From contig JAAFHZ010000006.1 in NCBI GenBank assembly GCA_013297675.1, forward strand, positions 1 to 64,000: a DNA stretch of 64,000 nt, in the 5' to 3' direction. The notes under the pieces were generated by a model. That model had not been told where the DNA came from, ran no database searches, and worked only from the letters and a program-made list of their open reading frames with translations. Shown here piece by piece: positions 26,887 through 40,032 of this stretch (the first letter of the stretch is position 1; each line of letters starts with the position of its first letter). Position numbers and translations under genes: made by a program. The DNA is from Synechococcales cyanobacterium bin59.metabat.ball.084. Its GTDB lineage: Bacteria > Cyanobacteriota > Cyanobacteriia > Cyanobacteriales > Chamaesiphonaceae.

Positions 26887-27825
26887 CTACTGCTGTTGGC
26901 TGCCCTCACCAGTTGGAGCCACTGGACTAGGAGCTTCAACTGGTGGAACTTCAATTGGGGCTGGAGGATTAGCCGGTGCCACATTGGCACTGTTAGGATT
27001 TGGAGCCGGAGGCTTACTAGGAGTAGCTTTGGTGCTCGGGGTTGCTGTAGATTTGGGAGTTGTTTTAGGAGTCGGTGCAGCGCTGGGCTTCTCTGGTTGT
27101 TCTGTTTTGGCTTTCTCTTCTTTGTCTTCGGTGGTGCTGAGCTGACCGTCAGGAATACTGATTTTGATCGGAGGTTTGGCAACTGCGGCACTTACCGGTA
27201 CATCTTTGGCCTCGATTTGCAGTTTCCGATCGGTATCGGTTAAGCGCAGGGTCAGATTACTGCCGGTAGGGATGGCAGTTTTGGCTATCAATACTTTTAC
27301 ACCCACTTCTTTGCCATTAGCAGCTAACGAGGGGGGAATGCCTGCGACGCTAAACGGAACGTTTTGCTCTTTGTCTCCCACAATGGTTAAAACACCTTGG
27401 TTGAACTTGATCGGCTGGCTACCTTGGTTGCTGAGGGCAACATCTAGCTTTAAATTAGTTCCTTCTAACTTGGCTGATTTGATGATCATGGTAATGCCCT
27501 GATCTTTGCTTTCGATCGGGAAAACCAAAGCAGCTTTTTCGTCGGTCTTAAACTTGGCCGCTTCTGCTTTGCGATCGATTCCCATAATATCTTGGGCATC
27601 GGCAATCAACTGCTTCTCGGGCAGTACTTCTAATCCCCGAGTTTTGGTGTTTTCGGTAGTGCCTTTGTTACTGCGGCGAATATCTGGCTGGGTTACGCCT
27701 TTCAGCGCGGCATGTCCTAGGGTAAAGCCAATGATGCCGCTAAATAATCCGGCAGCCAGCATCAACATCAACAAAATACTGGTCAGCAGCAGGGCGCGAT
27801 CTCTTTTGATGTACTTCAGCTTCAT
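26887..27825 (-). CDS. Proline-rich single-pass membrane protein, 312 aa
   Basis: An unrecognised protein with an N-terminal cytoplasmic basic patch and one membrane helix (about 12-35, LLLTSILLMLMLAAGLFSG). An ordered middle domain of probable beta structure follows (about 100-210, repeated I/V-x-N-x-G patterns). The tail of about 90 residues is disordered and rich in proline, threonine and alanine. It is probably anchored with the beta domain and tail outside the cytoplasm. It lies just upstream of the CorC-family gene, perhaps in one transcript. Confidence 0.75.
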   Translation of the reverse strand: MKLKYIKRDRALLLTSILLMLMLAAGLFSGIIGFTLGHAALKGVTQPDIRRSNKGTTENTKTRGLEVLPEKQLIADAQDIMGIDRKAEAAKFKTDEKAALVFPIESKDQGITMIIKSAKLEGTNLKLDVALSNQGSQPIKFNQGVLTIVGDKEQNVPFSVAGIPPSLAANGKEVGVKVLIAKTAIPTGSNLTLRLTDTDRKLQIEAKDVPVSAAVAKPPIKISIPDGQLSTTEDKEEKAKTEQPEKPSAAPTPKTTPKSTATPSTKATPSKPPAPNPNSANVAPANPPAPIEVPPVEAPSPVAPTGEGSQQQ

Positions 27826-28076
27826 GTTTTTGGGGGAAATACTGGGGGCAGATGGGCGTGGTCTGGAGCTTCACCATAGTCTACCCCGAAAATCTGATGA
27901 AAATTCGGAGAATTTTTGGCCTTGCTTAGTCAACACATCACCAAGTTTAGACAAATTTGTAGGTGAGATATTCAACAAACCCAGAGCAAACCAACAGGAA
28001 AACCGGAGGAAACCTCAGAAAGTCTGTGGAAATTCGGTAGAATATGAAGAAATATTAACCAAATTGTCGTCGCCCT

Positions 28077-28782
28077 TCCTTGGAGAAATGCATGGAGCTG
28101 AAGAAAATAGAACGCTGGAGCCTAATCGGACATTTGGTGTCGATGGCATTTGGCCTCGCTGGGTTGTTGATTGTGTTGCCCCATGCTGATTTGATTTTAC
28201 AATTACCACCTTTTGGTCAGAGCGTTTTTCAGCTCTCGATGGCCAATGGTGGAGTGCTTTATATTGTGCTGGGGACAATCGCCGTCTCGGCCTATGCCTA
28301 TCGGATGTTGGGCTGGTGGCAATGGCTGAGTTTTATGGTGCCTGCGATCGTCTTATCTTTGAGTAGCGAGCTGTTAGGTACTAGCACCGGTTTACCTTTT
28401 GGTGACTATGGCTATCTGAGCGGCCTGGGATACAAAATTGCTGGCTTAGTGCCCTTTACCATTCCGCTATCTTGGTTTTACTTAGGTTTTTCTTGTTACA
28501 TTGTGGCGCGTGCGGGCTTTGACAACACCAATTTGCCCAATTGGTTACGCCACAGTGGCTCAATTTTTTTTGGAGCCTTGTTGCTGACTTCTTGGGATTT
28601 TGTCTTAGATCCAGCCATGAGCCAAACGGCAGTGCCTTTTTGGGAGTGGAAAACTCCTGGGCCATTTTTTGGGATGCCTTACCTGAATTTTGCTGGCTGG
28701 ATGGAAACTGGAGCAGTCTTTATGTCGGTGGCCGCTCTGCTGTGGCCGAAAGAAAGAATTACTTTGGATCGATCGCAGCTCA
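28077..28782 (+). repeat. Near-identical tract of the cruF duplication, copy 1
   Basis: This tract matches 38054-38759 base for base apart from one visible difference (G/A in the codon after TGGCC). Sequences on both sides of it are only loosely similar, so the identity ends abruptly inside the gene. Confidence 0.85.
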
Positions 28783-28997
28783 CCTTGCCAATGGCTATGT
28801 ACATAGGTAACTTCTTCTTTGCTGCGGTACTTAGTATCGCCGGCAATATTTGGATTCCGATGCTACTGGGTCTAGCGTTGGGCATTGTGCCGTTGTTTTC
28901 CATGTGGTTTATGGCCAGAGTCCCTGGCGATAAACCACTCGATGGTGAGGTGGTAATTGATTCCACCAAGTTTGATGAAGTACTAAGCGAAACCTAG
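28092..28997 (+). CDS. cruF: Carotenoid 1',2'-hydratase CruF-like, copy 1
   Basis: A 301-residue membrane protein with about eight helices. ATG 28092 is preceded by GGAG at 28082-28085; the upstream TTG is not needed. Motifs ELLGTSTGLPFGDYGY, SWDFVLDPAMS and GMPYLNFAGW are typical of the CruF (DUF422) carotenoid hydratase family that acts on gamma-carotene in myxoxanthophyll synthesis. The first 230 residues are identical to the second copy (38069-38974), while the last 70 differ at many sites. The mtnP gene that should follow is broken on this side. Confidence 0.88.
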   Translation: MELKKIERWSLIGHLVSMAFGLAGLLIVLPHADLILQLPPFGQSVFQLSMANGGVLYIVLGTIAVSAYAYRMLGWWQWLSFMVPAIVLSLSSELLGTSTGLPFGDYGYLSGLGYKIAGLVPFTIPLSWFYLGFSCYIVARAGFDNTNLPNWLRHSGSIFFGALLLTSWDFVLDPAMSQTAVPFWEWKTPGPFFGMPYLNFAGWMETGAVFMSVAALLWPKERITLDRSQLTLPMAMYIGNFFFAAVLSIAGNIWIPMLLGLALGIVPLFSMWFMARVPGDKPLDGEVVIDSTKFDEVLSET

Positions 28998-29015
28998 GAT
29001 TAGAGTCCGTAAATA

Positions 29016-29051
29016 GAGCCGAGCGACTTCAAAATTACAGTCGATCGGCTC
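29016..29051 (+). terminator. Hairpin between cruF copy 1 and broken mtnP
   Basis: GAGCCGAGCGACT / AGTCGATCGGCTC forms a 13-bp stem with one mismatch. The equivalent hairpin is conserved in the other copy (39003-39038) with its mismatch at a different pair. It is not followed by a long T-run. Confidence 0.55.
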
Positions 29052-29110
29052 TTAGTATCTTAAAATCATGACAGATATTAAAATTGACAATTATTTAACG
29101 TCAGTTCGGG

Positions 29111-30150
29111 TTAAGCAGAACATAGCAAGTTTTGATCCATAGCAATTCCTGGCTTTTTGGGTTGATGGCAATAAGCAATCAACCCACAGAGAATGTTGAC
29201 AAAACAGTTAACAGGAAAGCGGTGCCGGGAATGCTCAATCTAAGAAATATTTTTTAGGGTGCGTGTGACTTTCTAAGGAGAAAATTTACCAGTCTCTATT
29301 TTCCGTTGGTGCTGCTAGCCTTGATCGGCCTGTCTGATTTTTATTTTCAGAAAGTCACACGCACCCTATTTTTAAGTTGGTCAATCACTGTCTCAACAAC
29401 AGCACGTTTTCTTAAAAGCAATCGATCAGCAAAAGGCATCAAACGTTGTTTCATATTACGTTTGAGCTTTGTCACAACTTGTACACCAACGCTTTCCAGC
29501 AATTCCTTGAACATTTTTTGAGAGATGTAACCCTTATCTGCAAAAACTTTACCGAACAGCTTTTGAAGCAAATCAGGAACAGGTTTGCAATCGTTCACAT
29601 TACCAGAAGTAACTTGAAAGTTGAGTAACTCGCCTTTATCGTTGACAACGAGATGCAATTTCAAACCAAAGAACCAATCTATGGATGTTTTACCACGGGC
29701 AGCTACGTCTTTAAACACTTTATGCTGACTAATACGGCGATTGTGACAAACTTTTAAGCTGGTAGAATCCATGAAGCTAATACCAGTGCAAGTGCCAAAA
29801 CAGGAGCGAAGATAGGCGCACAGAGGTATCAATGTATCAGAAATTCACTCTACGAAACGATTGTAACTAACCAGTTTTGGAAAATATTGCTGCCAATGAA
29901 GGTGGACTTTCTCCTCATAATACTTTTTGAAATTTCGATAATAAGACTGATGGAAACCTATAAGGATGGTCATGACCTCACTCAAACACAGACTGCGTTT
30001 ACGTTTTCGTATTTGTAAATGGTGCCCAAGCAGTTGACGCTGCCACTGGGGTTCAAAAACTTGGCAGAAATCATCGACGGAGCAGAAAAGTTCTTCTAAA
30101 TTGAGCGTAAGGCAATCCAGGTTGAATGGTTGTTTCGCAACTCCACATTA
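29111..30150 (-). pseudogene. IS982-type transposase, inactivated
   Basis: The frame can be followed from about 30120 through [34 protein letters not shown] (DDE first Asp), GFADKGYIS-like FADKGYISQKMF and the VVETVIDQLKN region. Three lesions are visible: an in-frame TGA at 29845-29847 where a Trp is expected, a MITE insertion right after IDQLKN, and a TAG at 29240-29242 where CAG is expected. No clear start codon was found. The transposase cannot be functional as it stands. Confidence 0.85.
29255..29368. mobile_element. 114-bp MITE nested inside the IS982 transposase
   Basis: Twenty-base perfect terminal inverted repeats TAGGGTGCGTGTGACTTTCT and its complement flank about 74 unrelated bases. 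A 5-bp TTTTT duplication adjoins both ends. Removing the element and one TTTTT restores the transposase reading frame. No transposase is encoded, so it must have been moved in trans. Confidence 0.85.
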
Positions 30151-30482
30151 CCTGTTTTGCTCCTTTTTTGCTTTAAACCTTATCCCGAACTGACGTTATT
30201 TAGTGGCAGTGATCTTTACAATTTTTACAAAATATAACTAAAGTCTAGGTAAAAACCCCTTTTGGTGATCCTTCTGATGCGTTAATTACTGGAGAAGAAA
30301 TTAATGGTGTGAAGGTGGCGTTTATCCCTCGACTTGGGCACAGTCATCAGATGGCTCCTAGCAAAGTGATACAGACGTAAATATAATTTTTCAGACATAC
30401 TCTAAAGAGAAGCTGAATTTGTTGATTTGCAAGTAAAAGAATTAATTTAGCAAACAGTATTTTAACGGTATTAAACTACTAC

Positions 30483-30866
30483 TCATTTTTTCAAAATCAT
30501 ACGAGGAATGAAAAACATAGGGTAAACAAGTAAAAATAAGTTTGGTAGCCACCAGGTCAAATCAAAATCTAGCCTTATTATCCAAAAGACTATAGCTTGT
30601 AAGCCAGAGCAAAAAGTTAAGACCAGCGATACCAGTGCAACCTGATTCCAATACTCTATACCTTTTCGGTAAAGAAATAAGCTTGATAGCCCTGTAAATG
30701 ATATTAGTAAATCTAATGGAAGAAAAGAAAAATTCCATGCGACTAGTATGGGGTTGCTGTAATCATTAAAAAGATATTCTTTTGGTATTATGTGAAACAA
30801 AGTCACTATCCAATACAAAATAAACCCAATATCAGTAAAAACAAAGAATAATTTTAATGTTTTCAT
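30483..30866 (-). CDS. Small four-helix membrane protein (DUF5360/YvaD-like)
   Basis: A 127-residue protein with four predicted membrane helices; it starts MKTLKLFFVFTDIGFILYW and has LDLTWWLP-like FDLTWWLPNLFLLVYP near the end. From memory this resembles DUF5360 (Bacillus YvaD), which in Bacillus lies near an SMR transporter gene, as it does in this cluster. The role is unknown; a chaperone or partner of the transporter is one guess. Coding sequence is AT-rich like the rest of the island. Confidence 0.65.
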   Translation of the reverse strand: MKTLKLFFVFTDIGFILYWIVTLFHIIPKEYLFNDYSNPILVAWNFSFLPLDLLISFTGLSSLFLYRKGIEYWNQVALVSLVLTFCSGLQAIVFWIIRLDFDLTWWLPNLFLLVYPMFFIPRMILKK

Positions 30867-31114
30867 ATTTGTTAGAATTGAAACTAGAAATGGCTAAAGC
30901 TATCACATGGAGTATCAAAGAAAATAAATCTTTGCGGAATTCTTGGCTGGTACTATGTCACAGATTAATAGAGAGATGAAAATGTTGAGAGTGATTGAGG
31001 TGATTTCTATCTAGCCTCCAATCATAGTAGCACTTATTCCCTTTCTTTAGGTATGAGGATCAAAGTCAAATTTCAACAAAAAAGTACTTTTATTCACGGA
31101 ATCATCAAGTCTTC

Positions 31115-32299
31115 TCACTTACTTCTGTGGGAAGAAGTCGTGACAGATGGGTTTAAGAATGGACGTTCACAGTACAAGTAAAAGACATATGAAAGAATAA
31201 TTATTGTTGGTAAGCTCGACAAACTTAGCAATATAAAATCTTGATTTTCATTTAAATGAAGTGGATGTATCATGTATTTCCAGATGCATTGCAAAATAGG
31301 AGCGTGGATCAGGTAAATGCTGTAGGAAAAAGTACCAATATTTACAAGAATTTTAGAACTCAAAAAATCTCGAATTATATTTTCCCCTGAGCTAGATGCA
31401 GTGACTAATAATGATAAAGTAGCCAACGCACAAAAAGTATCTAAAAAAGCAAATCGTTCTTCAACAACATCAAAACCCCACACATAACAATAGTAGATGA
31501 TACACGCTATTGATAGTGTGAATATGATACGCCAAGGGGCATACCTGAGAACTAAAAGCAGAGGCCCATTCTGTGAAAGTACTATACTAGTACCAAGCAT
31601 TCCTAATACGAAATAAAAACACAGCCCTATAAATTGAGGTGGTACTTCTTTAAGATGCATAGCCTCCAATAAAATTATGATGCCGTAAATAAAAACCCCC
31701 GATAAAAGTGTTGTTTTAATTCCTCCAAGGTATTGCCATAAGAACACAAGTATAGGAAAGAAAATATACAAATGGAACTCTAATGCGATAGACCAAAAAA
31801 CGTAATTTATCTGAGTAGAGGTTGCGATATCCTGAAACATAAAAAGATGAGTAATTATTCCCTCTACGGTTACAGGTAAGCTTATATCCCACTGGGTTCC
31901 TGTTTTATCACTAATTACAAAATTGATAAGCAGAAGAGACAAAACCATAGCAAAGTAATAGGGTGGCAAAATACGCCTTACTCGCCTTTTAAAGAATTTA
32001 AGTGTCCCACCTCGTAAAATACCATTATTGCGAACTATCGGTAACATTAAACAAAAACCTGATAGCACTATAAAAACAACAACAGCGAAATGCCCATAAT
32101 AAAGCCAGCTTGTTATGGATAACATAAGCCCACTAGGACGCTTTCCATATCCAAATGGAGGAAGTACAGCGGGCCAAACCTGATACCAAATGTGGCTGAA
32201 TAACACAAACAGGGCGGCAATAGCGCGTAAACCATCTGGGAAATCAACACGTCGTTTTTTTGTAGCTTCAAGCGAGAATACTGTACCTATTCCATTCAT
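31115..32299 (-). CDS. Acyltransferase family 3 (OafA-like) membrane protein
   Basis: A 394-residue membrane acyltransferase of the OafA/NodX type: RRVDFPDGLRAIAALFVLFSH near residue 17 (the catalytic-histidine helix) and FKRRVRRILPPYYFA near 107, with about ten helices. Family members transfer acetyl or other acyl groups from acyl-CoA to sugars, lipids or antibiotics on the membrane. In this cluster it may acylate the lipid product. It stands downstream on the same strand as the SMR transporter gene. Confidence 0.9.
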   Translation of the reverse strand: MNGIGTVFSLEATKKRRVDFPDGLRAIAALFVLFSHIWYQVWPAVLPPFGYGKRPSGLMLSITSWLYYGHFAVVVFIVLSGFCLMLPIVRNNGILRGGTLKFFKRRVRRILPPYYFAMVLSLLLINFVISDKTGTQWDISLPVTVEGIITHLFMFQDIATSTQINYVFWSIALEFHLYIFFPILVFLWQYLGGIKTTLLSGVFIYGIIILLEAMHLKEVPPQFIGLCFYFVLGMLGTSIVLSQNGPLLLVLRYAPWRIIFTLSIACIIYYCYVWGFDVVEERFAFLDTFCALATLSLLVTASSSGENIIRDFLSSKILVNIGTFSYSIYLIHAPILQCIWKYMIHPLHLNENQDFILLSLSSLPTIIILSYVFYLYCERPFLNPSVTTSSHRSK

Positions 32300-32467
32300 T
32301 TATCAATACCTGAAAGAGTAAAAAATGCTCATAGGATAAGCCGAAAAAATCACATGGAGCATAGCATGAGCTTGCATAAAACAACCATAGCGACTGAAAA
32401 TGCCTTGAATTCAGTCATATTGCTTGCGCATTTTTGTGCTGACCTAAGATAATTTATAACTATAAAA

Positions 32468-32791
32468 TCAATGATTTCCACCACTAAGATTTAATCCAAT
32501 CACACCAGTGACTACCAAACATAGAGAAACTACTTTTAACATGCTAACTGATTCCTGAAACCATAAAATACCGATACCTGAAATCAAGGCAGTTCCCACT
32601 CCAGACCATGTAGCATAAGCAATTCCAACTTCAATTTTCTTAAGTGCTAGTGTCAGCGAACCGAGGCTAACAATATAAAAAGTAACCATTAAAACGGAAG
32701 GCAATAAGCGAGTAAACCCAATGGATAACTTCATACAAGTTGTTCCCATTACCTCGGAAATTATTGCTAACAACAAAAAAAATGGACTCAT
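32468..32791 (-). CDS. Small multidrug-resistance (SMR) transporter
   Basis: A 107-residue four-helix protein. The conserved membrane glutamate is in AIISEVMGTTCMKLS near residue 13, and GIAYATWSGVGTALISGIG in helix 3 is the SMR signature. It exports cationic lipophilic compounds by proton antiport and works as an antiparallel dimer. As a single gene it could form a homodimer. In this cluster it may export an amine product. Confidence 0.93.
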   Translation of the reverse strand: MSPFFLLLAIISEVMGTTCMKLSIGFTRLLPSVLMVTFYIVSLGSLTLALKKIEVGIAYATWSGVGTALISGIGILWFQESVSMLKVVSLCLVVTGVIGLNLSGGNH

Positions 32792-32961
32792 TTGGATTAA
32801 TGTGATAAATTTTCTAAAAGTTTTTACAGCGATTTCAGCTCACGGATTATAATATGTCAAGTTCAGAATTGCTAGGTAACTCATAAAAATAAATCCCCAC
32901 TAAACTTTAAGCATTCACATATTTGATCCTGAGCTGAAACCTGGAAATCACCAGTCAGTAA

Positions 32962-33843
32962 CTATACTGATTTAGTAGCAACTAGAGCACAGTATTCATG
33001 ATTAACAGGAATACTCTGTCCATTCGCCATGCTTTTGTCTATGTGAATGACAAACGACTTCATGACTTCAGGTAGTAAATTTTTGTCTAGCGCATCCAAA
33101 AATCCAGCTGATGCTCCGGACTTAAGCATATATTCAGCCACTTCATCACCACTCTTACAAGGGATTGTGACCTTTCCATTCCAAGCACTTTCAGCAACTA
33201 TACCCCTTTTTGTGAAAGTTTTCACAAGATAATCTTTGTCTTTCGGTAAATGAATTTCGGTGTTTTTTATCATAGCATTTGGATGAGTTACTAGAGCTTT
33301 CATAAACATATCAGAAACTGCTTTTAAGGAAGAAGACCTATTTTCTATTATCCCTATAAAACCACCAGGCTTAACTATTCTCTCCATACTTTGTAATAAC
33401 TTTACATGATCCATATAGCAAATTCCCCAGCCACATACAATACCATCTAATGATTCATTCGCAATTCCATCCATAAATAGGAGTGCGTCTGACTCAACAA
33501 ACATAATATTTGATAATTGCTTTAGCAATGCATTTTTTTGATTGCATTCCAACATACCAGAAGAAAGATCTACAGCAAATACTTTACCATTCTTACCAAC
33601 TTTTTCAGCCAAGGGATGAGTGAAAAAGCCAGTGCCGCAAGCTAAATCAAGAATGCATTGATCGGGATTAACCGGTAGTTTTTCTAATAATTCCAAGGCT
33701 GCCTTGCCCAGATACCTTGAATAGTATTCATCATAGGATGTAGATATCAGATTATAATCGGTTGTCGGGTTTGACTTATTTTTACTCAGCTTTAATGAGA
33801 GTGTTCTGTAAATAAGCTTAGGCAAATTTAGTGCGGAATTCAT
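32962..33843 (-). CDS. SAM-dependent methyltransferase, class I
   Basis: A 293-residue Rossmann-type methyltransferase. Motif I is ILDLACGTGFFTHPLAEKVG near residue 63, motif II VDLSSGML near 92, and a following acidic VESDALLF. The closest general resemblance is to UbiE/methyltransferase-11 type enzymes that methylate small molecules on O, N or C. The acceptor is not known. It sits between the alpha-oxoamine synthase and SMR genes on the same strand, consistent with tailoring of the product. Confidence 0.9.
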   Translation of the reverse strand: MNSALNLPKLIYRTLSLKLSKNKSNPTTDYNLISTSYDEYYSRYLGKAALELLEKLPVNPDQCILDLACGTGFFTHPLAEKVGKNGKVFAVDLSSGMLECNQKNALLKQLSNIMFVESDALLFMDGIANESLDGIVCGWGICYMDHVKLLQSMERIVKPGGFIGIIENRSSSLKAVSDMFMKALVTHPNAMIKNTEIHLPKDKDYLVKTFTKRGIVAESAWNGKVTIPCKSGDEVAEYMLKSGASAGFLDALDKNLLPEVMKSFVIHIDKSMANGQSIPVNHEYCALVATKSV

Positions 33844-33902
33844 CTGTGTACCTTGGAGTATTGTTTGGGAATAACTTTTGTATTAGAATCTAGTTTTTTG
33901 TG

Positions 33903-37491
<3,589 letters not shown>

Positions 37492-38068
37492 ACGTTACCT
37501 CCTAGATATTTATCTATAAGTTTCTACCTTAAAAATATTTAGCATGACATTCTTTAACTAAGTAAAAATAGATGCACTGTCGCCATAGCAGTATATTGAG
37601 TTAAGTTTATGCTAAATACAAACAATAATACTCAATTTCATTAATATTAAAAAGAATCAAGTGATTCTTATTCATTAATTAATTTGTGAAAATTTTTCCC
37701 GTGTGGCTTGAACAAATCTTAGCTCATAATGTTTTAGTTCAAATGTTTAATGTGACAGCTTTGAATTTAGTACTAATCACAATAGATGTATGTTAGCTCA
37801 ATGCATCATATCTAACGGTAACACTTGATACAAAAAACTTACTTTGGAATACGAACGAACGTTTGTTCAAATTCATCATTAGTAAAATCGAAATCGAGTG
37901 GTTTTGAAGCAGTATTTATCTTTGAGCAGAAAAATTTGGCTAACTTACAGGTGAGATATCTAATAAACCCAGAAGGAACCAGTAGAAGCCCAAGAAAGTC
38001 TGTAGAAATTCGGTAGAATATGAAGAAATATTAATCAAAATTGTCATCACCTTTCCTTGGAGAAATGC
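37492..38068. other. 577-base gap upstream of the FAAL gene and cruF copy 2
   Basis: The first 300 bases are strongly AT-rich and hold no gene I can support; they should contain the minus-strand promoter of the FAAL gene. An operator-like palindrome lies at 37853-37868. From about 37945 the sequence resembles 27955-28076, the region upstream of cruF copy 1, so the duplicated cassette begins here. Confidence 0.55.
37853..37868. promoter_or_regulatory. Operator-like inverted repeat
   Basis: GAACGAAC / GTTTGTTC is a 16-bp palindrome with one mismatch, of the shape bound by TetR/AcrR-type repressors. It is about 360 bases upstream of the FAAL start. No regulator gene is present in the island. 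Confidence 0.3.
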
Positions 38069-38759
38069 ATGGAGCTGAAGAAAATAGAACGCTGGAGCCT
38101 AATCGGACATTTGGTGTCGATGGCATTTGGCCTCGCTGGGTTGTTGATTGTGTTGCCCCATGCTGATTTGATTTTACAATTACCACCTTTTGGTCAGAGC
38201 GTTTTTCAGCTCTCGATGGCCAATGGTGGAGTGCTTTATATTGTGCTGGGGACAATCGCCGTCTCGGCCTATGCCTATCGGATGTTGGGCTGGTGGCAAT
38301 GGCTGAGTTTTATGGTGCCTGCGATCGTCTTATCTTTGAGTAGCGAGCTGTTAGGTACTAGCACCGGTTTACCTTTTGGTGACTATGGCTATCTGAGCGG
38401 CCTGGGATACAAAATTGCTGGCTTAGTGCCCTTTACCATTCCGCTATCTTGGTTTTACTTAGGTTTTTCTTGTTACATTGTGGCGCGTGCGGGCTTTGAC
38501 AACACCAATTTGCCCAATTGGTTACGCCACAGTGGCTCAATTTTTTTTGGAGCCTTGTTGCTGACTTCTTGGGATTTTGTCTTAGATCCAGCCATGAGCC
38601 AAACGGCAGTGCCTTTTTGGGAGTGGAAAACTCCTGGGCCATTTTTTGGGATGCCTTACCTGAATTTTGCTGGCTGGATGGAAACTGGAGCAGTCTTTAT
38701 GTCGGTGGCCGCTCTGCTGTGGCCAAAAGAAAGAATTACTTTGGATCGATCGCAGCTCA
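38054..38759 (+). repeat. Near-identical tract of the cruF duplication, copy 2
   Basis: This is the partner of 28077-28782 at a constant offset of 9977 bases, with one visible difference. Flanking similarity is much lower on both sides. Confidence 0.85.
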
Positions 38760-38974
38760 ATTTACCAATGGCAATGTATTTAGGCAACTTTGTATTTGCC
38801 ATGGTCTTGAGTATTGGGGGCAACATTTGGATTCCCATTCTGTTGGGTCTGGCTCTCGGTGTGGTGCCCTTATTTGCTCTGTGGTTTATGGCTAGAGTTC
38901 CTGGCGAAGACCCGATCGATGGTGAGGTGGTCATTGACCCCAGCAAGTTTGATGAAGTGCTAGGCGAAACTTAG
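38069..38974 (+). CDS. cruF: Carotenoid 1',2'-hydratase CruF-like, copy 2
   Basis: A 301-residue membrane protein with the same CruF motifs as copy 1. ATG 38069 has GGAG at 38059-38062. This copy is followed by the conserved hairpin and the intact mtnP, so it is probably the resident gene. From about residue 230 onward it differs from copy 1 at many synonymous and some non-synonymous sites (for example LGNFVFAMVLSIGGNIW against IGNFFFAAVLSIAGNIW). The functional meaning of two versions is not known. Confidence 0.88.
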   Translation: MELKKIERWSLIGHLVSMAFGLAGLLIVLPHADLILQLPPFGQSVFQLSMANGGVLYIVLGTIAVSAYAYRMLGWWQWLSFMVPAIVLSLSSELLGTSTGLPFGDYGYLSGLGYKIAGLVPFTIPLSWFYLGFSCYIVARAGFDNTNLPNWLRHSGSIFFGALLLTSWDFVLDPAMSQTAVPFWEWKTPGPFFGMPYLNFAGWMETGAVFMSVAALLWPKERITLDRSQLNLPMAMYLGNFVFAMVLSIGGNIWIPILLGLALGVVPLFALWFMARVPGEDPIDGEVVIDPSKFDEVLGET

Positions 38975-39002
38975 AACTAGGTTAAACTAGGGTCTTAGAA
39001 GG

Positions 39003-39038
39003 GAGCCAATCGACTATAATTTTGAAGTCGATCGGCTC
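39003..39038 (+). terminator. Hairpin between cruF copy 2 and mtnP
   Basis: GAGCCAATCGACT / AGTCGATCGGCTC, a 13-bp stem with one mismatch, in the same position as 29016-29051. Confidence 0.55.
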
Positions 39039-39054
39039 TTAGCATTTTACACTC

Positions 39055-39930
39055 ATGACAGATATCAAAATTGGCATTATTGGTGGCAGCGGTCTTTACA
39101 AAATGGAGGCGCTGCAAAATGTCGCCGAAGTCCAGGTGCAGACTCCTTTTGGTGATCCTTCAGATGCGTTAATTACTGGCGAGATTGATGGTGTGAAGGT
39201 GGTGTTTATCCCTCGACATGGGCGCAATCATCACCTGACTCCTAGCGAAGTGCCCTATCGTGCCAACGTTCATGCCATGAAGCAAATGGGTGTGGAATAT
39301 TTGATTTCGGCTTCGGCGGTGGGTTCGTTGCGGGCAGAGGTGAAGCCATTGGATTTGGTATTGCCTGATCAGTTTATCGATCGCACCAAAGGCCGGGCTG
39401 CGAGTTTTTTTGGGGAAGGAGTTGTCGCCCATATTTCTTTTGGTGATCCGATTTGTCCGCAGTTGCAACAAGTTTTGGCGGATTCGATCGATGCTTTAAA
39501 TCTGCCGGAGATCACTTGTCATAAGAATGGCACTTATATATGCATGGAAGGCCCAGCTTTTTCAACTAAGGCTGAATCGAATATGTATCGCCAGTTGGGC
39601 GGTACGATCATTGGCATGACTAATTTACCGGAGGCCAAGCTGGCGCGGGAAGCAGAGATTGCCTATGCCACTTTGGCGCTTTCGACGGATTATGACTGTT
39701 GGCATCCGGATCATGACAGCGTAACGGTAGAAATGGTGATTGCTAATTTGGGTAAAAATGCAGTGAATGCCCAGCGGGTGATTCAAGAAACGGTAAAGCG
39801 CATTGCCGCCAAGCCTTTTGAATCGATCGCCCACAGCGCTTTGCAATATGCCATTATCACGCCGCCTGCGGGGATGAATCCGACAACCAAAGAAAAGCTG
39901 AGTTTGTTGATTGGCAAGTATGTAAAGTAG
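39055..39930 (+). CDS. mtnP: S-methyl-5'-thioadenosine phosphorylase
   Basis: A 291-residue enzyme with [13 protein letters not shown] at the N-terminus, [20 protein letters not shown] near residue 53 and the active-site stretch [13 protein letters not shown] near 160. It cleaves methylthioadenosine with phosphate to adenine and methylthioribose-1-phosphate, the first step of methionine salvage. MTA comes from polyamine synthesis. A disrupted second copy is at 29068-30375. It is intact and of normal length. Confidence 0.97.
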   Translation: MTDIKIGIIGGSGLYKMEALQNVAEVQVQTPFGDPSDALITGEIDGVKVVFIPRHGRNHHLTPSEVPYRANVHAMKQMGVEYLISASAVGSLRAEVKPLDLVLPDQFIDRTKGRAASFFGEGVVAHISFGDPICPQLQQVLADSIDALNLPEITCHKNGTYICMEGPAFSTKAESNMYRQLGGTIIGMTNLPEAKLAREAEIAYATLALSTDYDCWHPDHDSVTVEMVIANLGKNAVNAQRVIQETVKRIAAKPFESIAHSALQYAIITPPAGMNPTTKEKLSLLIGKYVK

Positions 39931-40032
39931 GCATTTCTATCGGGTAGGTGCGACAGTCTTGTTGCCTAAGCTGAGTGAAAGTAGTCTATGATGATCAGCA
40001 AGTACATAAATACTTTCCCGGAAGTACTCTGC

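Larger units (their letters stand above)
29096..30198 (-). mobile_element. IS982-family insertion sequence, degenerate
   Basis: The element is bounded by a 15-bp perfect inverted repeat TAACGTCAGTTCGGG / CCCGAACTGACGTTA. TTATTTA occurs at both junctions (29091-29097 and 30196-30202) and may include the target duplication, so the exact ends are uncertain by a few bases. It encodes a transposase on the minus strand and is inserted in the mtnP copy. It also carries a nested 114-bp MITE. Confidence 0.85.
29068..30375 (+). pseudogene. mtnP: mtnP relic split by an insertion sequence
   Basis: The start (MTDIKI, 29068-29095) is intact in register with the functional mtnP at 39055. An IS follows from about 29096 to 30198. 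From about 30199 the sequence resumes with GTGGCAGTGATCTTTAC and then [12 protein letters not shown]-like DNA to about 30375, where similarity stops. Roughly 30 percent of the gene is left in pieces and the rest is missing. It is a dead copy; the intact one supplies the function. Confidence 0.88.

Noticed and set aside
29255-29368. Intrinsic terminator formed by the 20-bp inverted repeats
   Set aside because: The 74-base spacer, target-like TTTTT on both sides and position within a transposase frame fit a MITE.
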